Under the pieces are notes generated by a model that was given only the letters and a program-made list of their open reading frames with translations, had not been told where the DNA came from and made no database searches. Made by a program: the position numbers and the translations under genes. Shown piece after piece: positions 15,867-22,042 of a stretch of DNA of 44,194 nucleotides (positions are counted from its first letter, which is position 1; each line of letters starts with the position of its first letter). This DNA comes from a virus. The stretch is taken from positions 1 to 44,194 of IMG/VR virus record IMGVR_UViG_3300038701_000415; one strand, written 5' to 3'.

Positions 15867-16258
15867 AGCTCATCCCCCTCGACGGCTTGCATGGCGTACT
15901 CGGCGAGCGCATCGCGCATGCGGTCGCGCTGGGCCTCGGCCACTTTCGCGTGCGCGGTCATGCGCTCCGCCTGCAGCTCGGCGACCTCGACCTTCCGGCC
16001 GGTCTCTTTCTGCACGCGGTTGAGCATGCGCACACAGGACCAGAACACCTCCGACGCGGCGTCGCTCGGGTGCGTGGGCGTGCCGCTCTCGCGGAACGAG
16101 GGGTAGAGCTCCATCATGCGCTCGAACGCCTCGGGACCGATCAGCTCAAGGATGGTGGCCGCAGGCTTGGGTGCCTGCAGGTTGTCGATCTCGGCCCGGA
16201 GCTTGGCGTTCTGCGCCTCCAGATCCGCGACCTGTATCTCCAGCTGCTGCTGTTTCAT
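15863..16258 (-). CDS. Hypothetical coiled-coil protein
   Basis: 131 aa with an N-terminal heptad coil (residues 1-30, QLEIQVADLEAQNAKLRAEID), a central segment (ILELIGPEAFERMMELYPSF) and a C-terminal helix. Coupled to the helicase upstream (4-base overlap) and to the nuclease downstream. It may bridge the two, but this is only inferred from the order. Confidence 0.55.
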   Translation of the reverse strand: MKQQQLEIQVADLEAQNAKLRAEIDNLQAPKPAATILELIGPEAFERMMELYPSFRESGTPTHPSDAASEVFWSCVRMLNRVQKETGRKVEVAELQAERMTAHAKVAEAQRDRMRDALAEYAMQAVEGDEL

Positions 16259-17595
16259 TGTGCTGCCTCCTGATGTGCTGCTGCGGTGGTGTTGTGGGCT
16301 GCCCTCTTGGCCTGACTGATCCGGTGGACCGCCTTCGAGAGCTTGTTGTCGACGTAGAGGGTGTCGACGTGAACGGGCTTGCCCTGCCCCATGCGGTGCA
16401 GGCGGGCGTAGAACTGATCCATGACGCTAGGCGACCAGTCCTCCTCGACCACGACGATGGCGTTGCCGCCCTTCTGCAGGTTGAGGCTGACGCCCATCGC
16501 GCCGATCTGTCCGACCAGCACGTCGAGCTCGCCCTCGTTGAACTGGCGCTGGAGCTCGGTCTTCTGGGCCGACGGCGTGCGGCCGTCGAGCTGCGCGACC
16601 CGGAGCTTCTTGCCGCGCAGATCCTCGACCAGCGCGTCGATCACCTCGCGGTGCCACGCGCCGACGAGGATCGCGCCCTGCTCAGCATCTGCGCGCTGCC
16701 AGATGAAGTCGGCCGCGGCCGGGACCATCGACGCGCCCATCTCCCGACGCATGCGAGACAGGTTGTCGTCGTTGTCGGCTATGGCCCGCTCCAGCTGCGC
16801 CATCGTCATCTTGTCCAGCTCTCGGTTGAGCGCGCCGAGGCCCGACACTTCGACCGGCAGGCGGGTATGTGTAATGGCAGGCATGTCCTGCCACACGTCG
16901 TCCAGCGTGCGGCGGGTCGCGCACTTTGCGAGGATAGCTCCAAGCTCGTCGAGGTTGCGCGACCCCACCGTCATCTTCACGGGGCGGAACGCGCCGGGGA
17001 ACTTGCGCTCCTGCACGATGCAGTACCGCAGGTTGAAGCGGTCGACGGACAGCGTGCCGATCTTGCGCTTGATCTCCTGCGGCGCGGCCCGGAACAGGAA
17101 CGGGATCAGGTCGTCAGCCCAGCGCGTCATCGGCGAGCCGGTCAGGAACCAGCTGTGCTGGAAGGCGTTGACCATGCCGCCCTTGCCGAGGATGGCCTTG
17201 GTGCGCTTGGCCTTGGTGCTCTTCAGGGCGTGGCTCTCGTCGCAGATCAGCGCGGTGCGGCGACCGCCCAGCAGGTGCTCGGCCCAGCGCATCAGCTCGT
17301 GCTGGCGTTTGGTCGCTATCTCGTACGAGCAGATGAGAACGTCGACCTCGGGGTCGATCTCGGTCGTACCCTTGGCGAGGATCTGGGCGCGGCACCCGAG
17401 GTGGGCCTCGGCCTCGGCGGCCCACATGCGGAGCGAGATGGGCGGGCCGACGATCACGGTGCGGAGCACCTCAGCGATCACGAGGGCCTCAAGGGCGGTG
17501 CGGGTCTTGCCGGTGCCCATACCGTTGAAGCAGCCAGCGATCTCGCGGTCGGCGAGAAACTGGGCGTCCTCGATCTGGTGGGGGAGCAGTTTCAT
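16255..17595 (-). CDS. SNF2-type DNA helicase/ATPase
   Basis: 446 aa, superfamily 2. Walker A GMGTGKT at 25-31, DESH box at 119-122, LTGSPMTR at 151, and motifs V and VI (GVSLNLQKGGNAIVVVEE, QFYARLHRMGQGKPVHV) in the C-terminal half. It is compact and lacks the extra domains of chromatin remodellers, like the small SNF2 proteins common in phages with a similar replication set. Likely translocates on double-stranded DNA in recombination or replication restart. First gene after the promoter at 17649-17678, with GGACACACCACATG at its start. Confidence 0.9.
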   Translation of the reverse strand: MKLLPHQIEDAQFLADREIAGCFNGMGTGKTRTALEALVIAEVLRTVIVGPPISLRMWAAEAEAHLGCRAQILAKGTTEIDPEVDVLICSYEIATKRQHELMRWAEHLLGGRRTALICDESHALKSTKAKRTKAILGKGGMVNAFQHSWFLTGSPMTRWADDLIPFLFRAAPQEIKRKIGTLSVDRFNLRYCIVQERKFPGAFRPVKMTVGSRNLDELGAILAKCATRRTLDDVWQDMPAITHTRLPVEVSGLGALNRELDKMTMAQLERAIADNDDNLSRMRREMGASMVPAAADFIWQRADAEQGAILVGAWHREVIDALVEDLRGKKLRVAQLDGRTPSAQKTELQRQFNEGELDVLVGQIGAMGVSLNLQKGGNAIVVVEEDWSPSVMDQFYARLHRMGQGKPVHVDTLYVDNKLSKAVHRISQAKRAAHNTTAAAHQEAAQ

Positions 17596-17889
17596 GTGGT
17601 GTGTCCTACGTCGCTACAGTCTACAGCCGCCAATCGGGCGACAAGGGGAGCATATGATGCTGATCAGATGCTGGTCAAGGGGGTATCGTGCGGCGCGCCG
17701 GTGAATGTGGCGCATTCGGTAGAGCTCGACCAATCGCGAAAACCGCAAGCGGTAAGGATTGATGGTGGCGCGCCGCGCGATCAGGTGTGCCTGACCTGAA
17801 GCCGCAGGTCAACGGCTTGATCGGTGGCCGGAGATGTGTAGGCTGGCCGACGCCCGGCATGGTGCCGGGCGTCCGCGAGGCCTTGGCGT
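17596..17889. other. Gene-free, highly structured intergenic region
   Basis: I see no coding sequence here. It holds the helicase promoter (17649-17678) and then a string of inverted repeats: GCGGCGCGCC (17690) with GGCGCGCCGC (17767) enclosing GAATG-5-CATTC and ACCGC/GCGGT; AGCCG-8-CGGCT near 17801-17818, enclosed by CGATCA/TGATCG; and CGCCCGGCA-TGG-TGCCGGGCG (about 17850-17872). On the right strand these precede the terminator at 17918, as would a structured RNA. Alternatives are a replication origin or a DNA secondary-structure site. Confidence 0.55.
17649..17678 (-). promoter_or_regulatory. Leftward promoter with direct-repeat operator, helicase operon
   Basis: On the left strand: TTGACC (17678-17673), 18-base spacer, TATGCT (17654-17649). 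The spacer region reads on the right strand as GATGCTGATCA followed by GATGCTGGTCA, an 11-base tandem repeat that shares the GATGCTGATCA core of the promoters at 11483 and 19051. It drives the helicase, coiled-coil, nuclease and following genes. Confidence 0.6.
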
Positions 17890-18135
17890 TTAGCCCACGT
17901 CTGGGCCGCTTGGTCTGGCCCCGTCAGCTTCGGTTGGCGGGGCTTTTTCGTGCCGGTCTCGGGTGTGGTCTGCCAGAGCCCGCTTGCTGCGGAACTTCCG
18001 CCCGCACAAAGGGCAAGCCGGTTTATTTGCCGGGCGACGCTCTTCATCGCCGTAGAGTATCCGGTAAGCCTGTTCGGGGCTATCGACCCACGCCCTATTG
18101 TCTTCGTAGAACTGCTGCGCAGCGCCCCAACCCAT
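17890..18135 (-). CDS. Small C2H2 zinc-finger protein
   Basis: 81 aa from the ATG at 18135 (TGATG overlap with the upstream gene; a GTG one codon earlier is also possible). One classical zinc finger, C41-x2-C44-x12-H57-x4-H62 (CPLCGRKFRSKRALADH), with a basic recognition helix. The N-terminal part is helical. Single C2H2 fingers in phages are thought to bind nucleic acid or protein, and no target is known here. The C-terminal tail (EKAPPTEADGARPSG) is encoded by the terminator stem on the other strand, so its sequence may be shaped by the DNA structure. Confidence 0.7.
   Translation of the reverse strand: MGWGAAQQFYEDNRAWVDSPEQAYRILYGDEERRPANKPACPLCGRKFRSKRALADHTRDRHEKAPPTEADGARPSGPDVG
17918..17948 (+). 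terminator. Rightward intrinsic terminator inside a left-strand gene
   Basis: 11-bp stem (GCCCCGTCAGC / GTTGGCGGGGC, two G-T pairs) with a TTCG loop, followed by TTTTT. Oriented for right-strand transcripts, though it overlaps the 3' end of the zinc-finger gene on the other strand. It could end a structured RNA from 17690 onwards or block antisense readthrough. Confidence 0.75.
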
Positions 18136-18386
18136 CACCCGTCCCCTTTCTCAATCTCAGCCGCGCGGCGCTTACTTGCCCCCGGCGCGGGGGTTTTTTC
18201 GTTGCGCAGCATCACTCGCAACATTGACGTTTCCGACATGAAGGTGCTCCACCATTCTATCAGCCCGTGCTTTAGGCCGTTGGCGGCGAAAATCGGAATA
18301 TTGATTGTGGCTAAAACCAATAGGAGCACCATCAGAAGCCAACCCGGCATCCAGCGCGCCCACGGCGCAAGATCGTCGCGCTGCAT
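18135..18386 (-). CDS. Small single-pass membrane protein
   Basis: 83 aa from the ATG at 18386, with GGAGAAGG upstream; the longer frame to 18482 has a basic, unlikely N-terminus and overlaps the next gene. One membrane segment at about 14-33 (WLLMVLLLVLATINIPIFAA). The basic C-terminal end should face the cytoplasm or DNA. Early-expressed membrane proteins of phages often act on host functions or exclusion, but nothing specific is visible. Confidence 0.55.
   Translation of the reverse strand: MQRDDLAPWARWMPGWLLMVLLLVLATINIPIFAANGLKHGLIEWWSTFMSETSMLRVMLRNEKTPAPGASKRRAAEIEKGDG
18179..18199 (+). terminator. Second rightward intrinsic terminator inside a left-strand gene
   Basis: 6-bp stem CCCCCG/CGGGGG with loop GCG, followed by TTTTTT. 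It is encoded within the 3' part of the 18135-18386 left-strand gene and faces right, like the one at 17918. Confidence 0.65.
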
Positions 18387-18721
18387 CACCCTTCTCCTCT
18401 TTCTATCTCGTCGGCGCGGGCGAGGATGGCGTGTCTCATTTCGTGCATCGCCTCCACGCGGCCAACCTGATCGGGCAGGCAAAACTTCGGAGGCTTTATC
18501 AACCCTGCCGCCTCGCGCAGCCCCTCGGCCCGCATCCGCGCGTTCTCCGCCTCCAGCTCCGCCACACGGGCGGTGAGGGCGTCACGCTCGGCGGCGAGGG
18601 CGCGGAGGGTGTCGGCTGCGTCATATCCTCTGCTCTGCGTTGCTATTGGATCGAGCGCCGCCACGTTTCGGTCAAAGTATGTAGCCAGCCGCTCCACCGC
18701 CTCTGTCGTCGTGTCAGTCAT
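18386..18721 (-). CDS. Hypothetical coiled-coil protein, Ead/Ea22-like layout
   Basis: 111 aa from the ATG at 18721, with GGAGAAG upstream; the ATG at 18763 lacks a ribosome site and lies within the previous gene. Residues 35-70 are a strong coiled coil (TLRALAAERDALTARVAELEAENARMR). N-terminal TEAVERLATY and the coil are a pattern common in early phage proteins of Rhodobacterales. No function known. Overlaps both neighbours, so it is translated as part of the operon. Confidence 0.55.
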   Translation of the reverse strand: MTDTTTEAVERLATYFDRNVAALDPIATQSRGYDAADTLRALAAERDALTARVAELEAENARMRAEGLREAAGLIKPPKFCLPDQVGRVEAMHEMRHAILARADEIERGEG

Positions 18722-19001
18722 TGGTCTTCTCCTGTGCAATGAGGGTGCGGTCGAACATGGCATCGGTGATCTCCTTGATGACCATGCTGTGGGCGGCGTC
18801 GAGGCGCGCGTTCACGCCCTTGAGGTCGAGCAGGTGGTAGGCGGCGAGCCCGGACATCAGGTCGGTCTCCTCGGTCTTGTGACCGCGCTCGGCCAGCGTG
18901 ACGGCGAAGGTGTGGCCGAGCTCGCGGATCTCGGCGAGGGCGTTGTCGATGCTGATCATGGCGGTGCCGCCGTCGACGGTCTTGTACATCTTGAAGCGCA
19001 T
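18714..19001 (-). CDS. Hypothetical early protein
   Basis: 95 aa, first gene after the leftward promoter at 19051-19079. Mostly helical, with AEIRELGHTFAVTLAERGHKTEE. A second in-frame ATG lies at residue 5 and another at residue 15. The ribosome site is inside the repeated CACACCACAGGA leader. Being first in the early operon suggests a role in early takeover, but the sequence gives no clue. Confidence 0.55.
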   Translation of the reverse strand: MRFKMYKTVDGGTAMISIDNALAEIRELGHTFAVTLAERGHKTEETDLMSGLAAYHLLDLKGVNARLDAAHSMVIKEITDAMFDRTLIAQEKTND

Positions 19002-19024
19002 GGTCTTGGTCTCCTGTGGTGTGG

Positions 19025-19043
19025 CCGGGGCACCGCGCCCCGG
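19025..19043 (-). other. GC hairpin in the 5' leader of the early operon
   Basis: 7-bp stem CCGGGGC/GCCCCGG around a short loop. It lies between the -10 of the early promoter and the CACACCACAGGA leader, at or just after the predicted start of transcription. The arrangement resembles the leaders at 13773 and 14091. Confidence 0.45.
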
Positions 19044-19050
19044 TGATCAA

Positions 19051-19079
19051 CATATAAGATGCTGATCAGCAGCTGACAA
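19051..19079 (-). promoter_or_regulatory. Leftward early promoter with operator-like spacer
   Basis: On the left strand: TTGTCA (19079-19074), 17-base spacer, TATATG (19056-19051). The spacer contains GATGCTGATCAGCAGC, one base short of the perfect palindrome at 11490. Transcription would start near 19044 and enter the gene at 19001. It is back to back with the rightward promoter at 19106. Confidence 0.7.
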
Positions 19080-19105
19080 GTGGGTGCGCGCAAAAACTTC
19101 TCGGA

Positions 19106-19135
19106 TTGACCGGCGAGGATGGCGGCTCGTATGGT
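19106..19135 (+). promoter_or_regulatory. Rightward promoter for the primase-helicase gene
   Basis: TTGACC (19106-19111), 18-base spacer, TATGGT (19130-19135). It points right and would start near 19142. It lacks the palindromic operator of the divergent leftward promoter. Confidence 0.6.
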
Positions 19136-19151
19136 GGGGGCCCAAGAAAAA

Positions 19152-19240
19152 GCCCGGCTGGGTGAGCAGCCGGGCCAGTACAGGAGGCGGATGAGCAAGA
19201 TCCCCTCTGTGGGAAGAAGTCCTGTCCCACAGTATCTTGC
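19152..19240 (+). promoter_or_regulatory. Structured 5' leader of the primase-helicase transcript
   Basis: Two hairpins follow the rightward promoter. The first is GCCCGGCTG (19152-19160) with CAGCCGGGC (19167-19175). The second is a longer element where GCAAGAT (19195) pairs with ATCTTGC (19234) and CTGTGGGA (19207) with TCCCACAG (19225). The ribosome site of the leader ORF lies between them, and the second hairpin is inside that ORF, so ribosome movement could change the fold. Confidence 0.55.
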
Positions 19241-19277
19241 GCGCCCGTCCTCCGTCAACACCAGATGGAGTGCATAG
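19191..19277 (+). CDS. 28-aa leader peptide ORF
   Basis: Starts after a perfect AGGAGG site (19182-19187) and ends in TAG two bases before the primase-helicase ATG. The peptide is proline, serine and arginine rich (MSKIPSVGRSPVPQYLAR...). The strong ribosome site and the close stop/start suggest translational coupling. Whether the peptide itself acts is unknown. Confidence 0.5.
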   Translation: MSKIPSVGRSPVPQYLARPSSVNTRWSA

Positions 19278-19279
19278 GC

Positions 19280-21367
19280 ATGTCTGAACTCAAGAAAGCA
19301 GCGATAGAGCTGGCGCAGCGCGGGCTGTGGATCTTCCCCTGTTATGAGGGGACGAAGCGCCCGGCCATCAAAGGCTACCTGAAGGAGCGCATGAGCGTCG
19401 AGGACGTCGAGGCGTGGTGGGATCGCAACCCAGACCACAACATCGGCATGAACCCGGCGGCCAACGGCTTCGTCGTGATCGACCTCGACACCTACAAGCC
19501 GGAGTGCAACTGGGATCGGGAGATGCCCGACACCATGATGGTGGCCTCGGCCAGCGGCGGCGAGCACCACTATTTCAAGGACGGCGGCAACCGCTTCCCC
19601 GGCAAGTTCAACGGCTACACCGGCGTCGACATCAAGCACACGGGCGTCGTCGTCCTGCCGCCGTCGCGGTTCGAGAAGGGCACCTACGAGTGGGTCGACG
19701 AGGACGACCCCATCGAGCTGCCCGACTGGGTGCCGACCCGCGCCAAGGTCGTGGTCGATCCGATGGCGGCAGGGCTGCTGCAGGCGCGCCGGGGCGAAGA
19801 CGCCGAGCGCCTGATCGAGATCGTACAACAGGCCGAGAACACGCTACCTGATCGCGAGCAGTGGCTCGCCGTCGGCATGGGCTTGCACTTCGAGACGTGG
19901 GGCACCGAGCACGAGGACGCGGCGCGCGAGGCGTGGGTCGAGTGGTGCCGCAAGTGGGACGGCGAGGACGACAAGGACCAGCTCGAGATCGACGCGCTCA
20001 AGATGTGGGACAGCGCGACCCAGCCCGCCGAGCTGCTGGCCGAGGGGCGCAAGCCCTACACCGGCGGCAGCGTGCGGCACCACCTGAAGCCCAAGCCGGA
20101 AAAGCTTTTGCCCGCAGCCGAGGTCGACGAGGATGGTTACACGCTGATCGACGGCGACGAACTGCTGCGCACAGAGCTGGCGGACATCGAGTGGCTCGTC
20201 GACGATATGATCCCTGCGAGCGACCTGATCTCCATCGCGGGCCCGAGCGGCGTTGGCAAGACCCGCTACATCGCGCTGCTGATTGCCTGCCTGCTGACCG
20301 GGCGCACCGACCTGATGGGCCTGCCTGCCGCCAACCGGCCGATCTCGACCCTGTACTTCGCCAACGAAGAAAAGGGCGAGGATCTGCAGCGCCGGATCAA
20401 GGCGGCGATGCACGCCAACGGGCTGGTCGGCGGCCGCAAATCGTGGGTGCGGGGAAAGGACAGCGGCAGGGTCCGCTTCCTGACGCAGGTAGACGGTGCG
20501 CTGGTGCCCGACCTGCCGCTGCTGGACAAGATCTGCGACAAGGTCAGGAAAGAGGAGATCGGGGTCGTGATCTTTGACCCGTTTAACACGCTGGGCAGCG
20601 AAGAAGAGAACAGCGCGTCGAGCGTCGATCAGGTCATCTCGTGCTTTCACTACATCGCGCAGAAGACCAAAGCCGCCGTGATGTTCATCCACCACACGCC
20701 CAAGGATCGGACAGAGGCACCCGACGTGCTCAGGGGTGACGGCAGCGCATGGCGCGGCAGTGGCGCGATCTACTCTGCCCTCGACGGCGGTTTCACGCTG
20801 TTCCCATTCCTGCCCTCAAGCTGCGTTAGCGGCAACAGCGCCAAGGAGAACCGGCGCAAGCTCTTCCAGCTGCAGCGCGACGGCCGGGTACCGAAGTACA
20901 TCGTGACCGACCATGCCAAGCAACGCGAGGGCGAGCATTTGCCATCGACCGTCTACCAGTTCGTGTCGCACCCGGTGCGGCCCGGAGGAAAACCCATCGG
21001 TGCGCTCAAATGGGTCGAGCTGTCGGAGGCCGAGGAAGAGATGGAGAACGCCATCGGCGGCGCAGCCAAGCTCGCCGACGCGGGCCAGAAGATCGCTTGG
21101 GCAGGCGGTCTCGTGGCGATGCTAGGAGAGGGTGACCACCACACGTCGCTGGCAGCCGTCGACCAGTTCTTCCGCGACAACATGGTCGAGCATTGGGATC
21201 ACGACGGCAAAGACAAGATTGTCAGCAGCCGTGGACGGGGTGCCCGACTGCTCGAAGTCCTAGCCGCCCAGACCCGCGCCGCAGGTCACTTCGTGGCCGT
21301 CGATTACAAGACCAAGGGGACCGCGAAGCGGCCTGTTCTGACGGTGAGGATCAAGCGGTGCGAGTAG
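19280..21367 (+). CDS. Bifunctional prim-pol / AAA helicase replication protein
   Basis: 695 aa. The N-terminal 1-165 is a bifunctional primase-polymerase domain: D68-x-D70 (FVVIDLD), H96 (GGEHHYF) and DIKHTGVVVLPPS. The C-terminal half is a RepA/RecA-like ATPase, with Walker A GPSGVGKT near 322-329 and Walker B VVIFDPFN near 429. It should prime synthesis and unwind DNA for the family A polymerase, as in many phages without a DnaG/DnaB pair. I chose the ATG at 19280 because GGAG lies 10 bases upstream; the ATG at 19265 has no site. It directly precedes the iteron-like region at 21371. Confidence 0.9.
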   Translation: MSELKKAAIELAQRGLWIFPCYEGTKRPAIKGYLKERMSVEDVEAWWDRNPDHNIGMNPAANGFVVIDLDTYKPECNWDREMPDTMMVASASGGEHHYFKDGGNRFPGKFNGYTGVDIKHTGVVVLPPSRFEKGTYEWVDEDDPIELPDWVPTRAKVVVDPMAAGLLQARRGEDAERLIEIVQQAENTLPDREQWLAVGMGLHFETWGTEHEDAAREAWVEWCRKWDGEDDKDQLEIDALKMWDSATQPAELLAEGRKPYTGGSVRHHLKPKPEKLLPAAEVDEDGYTLIDGDELLRTELADIEWLVDDMIPASDLISIAGPSGVGKTRYIALLIACLLTGRTDLMGLPAANRPISTLYFANEEKGEDLQRRIKAAMHANGLVGGRKSWVRGKDSGRVRFLTQVDGALVPDLPLLDKICDKVRKEEIGVVIFDPFNTLGSEEENSASSVDQVISCFHYIAQKTKAAVMFIHHTPKDRTEAPDVLRGDGSAWRGSGAIYSALDGGFTLFPFLPSSCVSGNSAKENRRKLFQLQRDGRVPKYIVTDHAKQREGEHLPSTVYQFVSHPVRPGGKPIGALKWVELSEAEEEMENAIGGAAKLADAGQKIAWAGGLVAMLGEGDHHTSLAAVDQFFRDNMVEHWDHDGKDKIVSSRGRGARLLEVLAAQTRAAGHFVAVDYKTKGTAKRPVLTVRIKRCE

Positions 21368-21390
21368 GTGCAAAAAAGGTGCAGGGTGCA

Positions 21391-21505
21391 TATGGTGCAT
21401 GCACCATTGAGCAAGGAAACGCAATGATTTCAATGGTTTACATGGTGTATGGTGATGCACCATTGCACTACAAAACATCAATGAAATCAGTGCTTTGCAT
21501 AGGTG
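21391..21505. repeat. Imperfect tandem repeat, iteron-like
   Basis: Copy 1 starts at 21391 and copy 2 at 21448. Shared blocks are TATGGTG, ATGCACCATTG, AATGA, TCA and TTT-CAT-GGTG in the same order. Copy 2 lacks one base in the first block and has small insertions later. Base composition is close to half A/T in a 65% GC genome. Confidence 0.6.
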
Positions 21506-21514
21506 GTGGTGCAA

Positions 21515-21557
21515 CCCCTACCTACGGTAGGGGCACGCGCGCGAGGCTCGCGTGCCC
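21515..21557 (+). terminator. Overlapping mutually exclusive hairpins, attenuator-like
   Basis: Hairpin 1: CCCCTACC (21515-21522), loop TAC, GGTAGGGG (21526-21533). Hairpin 2: GGGCACGCG (21531-21539), loop of nine, CGCGTGCCC (21549-21557). They share GGG at 21531-21533, so full forms cannot coexist. No U-run follows the second, so simple termination is uncertain. Confidence 0.45.
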
Positions 21558-21671
21558 TCCGAGAGGTGCTGGGGACACAGGTTTTCAGATGCTGACAAGA
21601 GGTCGAAAACGACAACGCCCCCGGTCGTGATCCAGCCGGAAGACGGGTCGGGAGGTGACCACAACAGCTGG

Positions 21672-21720
21672 TTGACCGAGGGCGTCGGAGCTCGTAGGCT
21701 CTGTTCCACACCACTGGAAC
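21672..21720 (+). promoter_or_regulatory. Possible rightward promoter of the packaging operon, with inverted repeat
   Basis: TTGACC (21672-21677), 17-base spacer, TAGGCT (21695-21700). The -10 is weak. Just downstream GTTCCA-6-TGGAAC (21703-21720) forms an inverted repeat suited to a repressor. The next gene begins at 21749 after a GCAGGAGA site. Confidence 0.4.
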
Positions 21721-21748
21721 TTGAAGACTGTAACGCAGGAGAGCTGCA

Positions 21749-22042
21749 ATGAGCAAGCCAGAGACGCAATCAGCATCAATCTCGCCGACGTTTCGTCGGC
21801 TGGGCGTCGAGCCAGCAGAGCCGGTCGAGGTCGAGGAGCGGCCAGAGGCGCAGGTCATGCTGCTGCTGATGCAGGCGGCATCGGATGTTGTCGGGGAGGT
21901 TAGCGCCCGCCGGATCTGGGATCGAGCTGCAGAAGCAGGCTTGTACGATCAGCCGAGATCATTTCGTAGGGCGTGGTGCCGTGCGCGCTCACCGTTCTGG
22001 GGTTCTGTGTCGAATGTCCTGAAGTGGGGGCGCTCGGCATGA
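21749..22042 (+). CDS. Hypothetical protein upstream of RuvC
   Basis: 97 aa with ribosome site CAGGAGAG upstream. The N-terminal half is acidic, the C-terminal half basic (PRSFRRAWCRARSPFW), with no membrane segment. ATGA overlap with the RuvC gene supports co-expression. It may be a DNA-binding partner, but I do not recognise a family. Confidence 0.55.
   Translation: MSKPETQSASISPTFRRLGVEPAEPVEVEERPEAQVMLLLMQAASDVVGEVSARRIWDRAAEAGLYDQPRSFRRAWCRARSPFWGSVSNVLKWGRSA

Larger units (their letters stand above)
21368..21748. other. Gene-free AT-rich region with iteron-like repeats and hairpins
   Basis: No convincing gene in about 380 bases. The first 140 bases are much richer in A/T than the genome and hold two imperfect tandem repeats of about 57 bases (21391 and 21448, each starting TATGGTG...TGCACCATTG), plus a palindrome GGTGCATGCACC (21394-21405). 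They are followed by two overlapping hairpins and a possible rightward promoter. This is the best candidate origin of replication, next to the primase-helicase gene. An alternative is a control region for the packaging operon. Confidence 0.55.

Noticed and set aside
17700-17776. tRNA-like sequence (GTGGCGCATTCGGTAGAGCTCG)
   Set aside because: The D-arm-like stretch is there, but the D stem has a mismatch, no anticodon stem of five pairs with a seven-base loop can be drawn, and there is no TTCGANTCC-type T arm or acceptor pairing.
21260-21514. 84-aa left-strand frame through the repeat region (His/Met-rich)
   Set aside because: The protein repeat only mirrors the DNA repeats. No ribosome site, and it runs antisense into the prim-pol gene.
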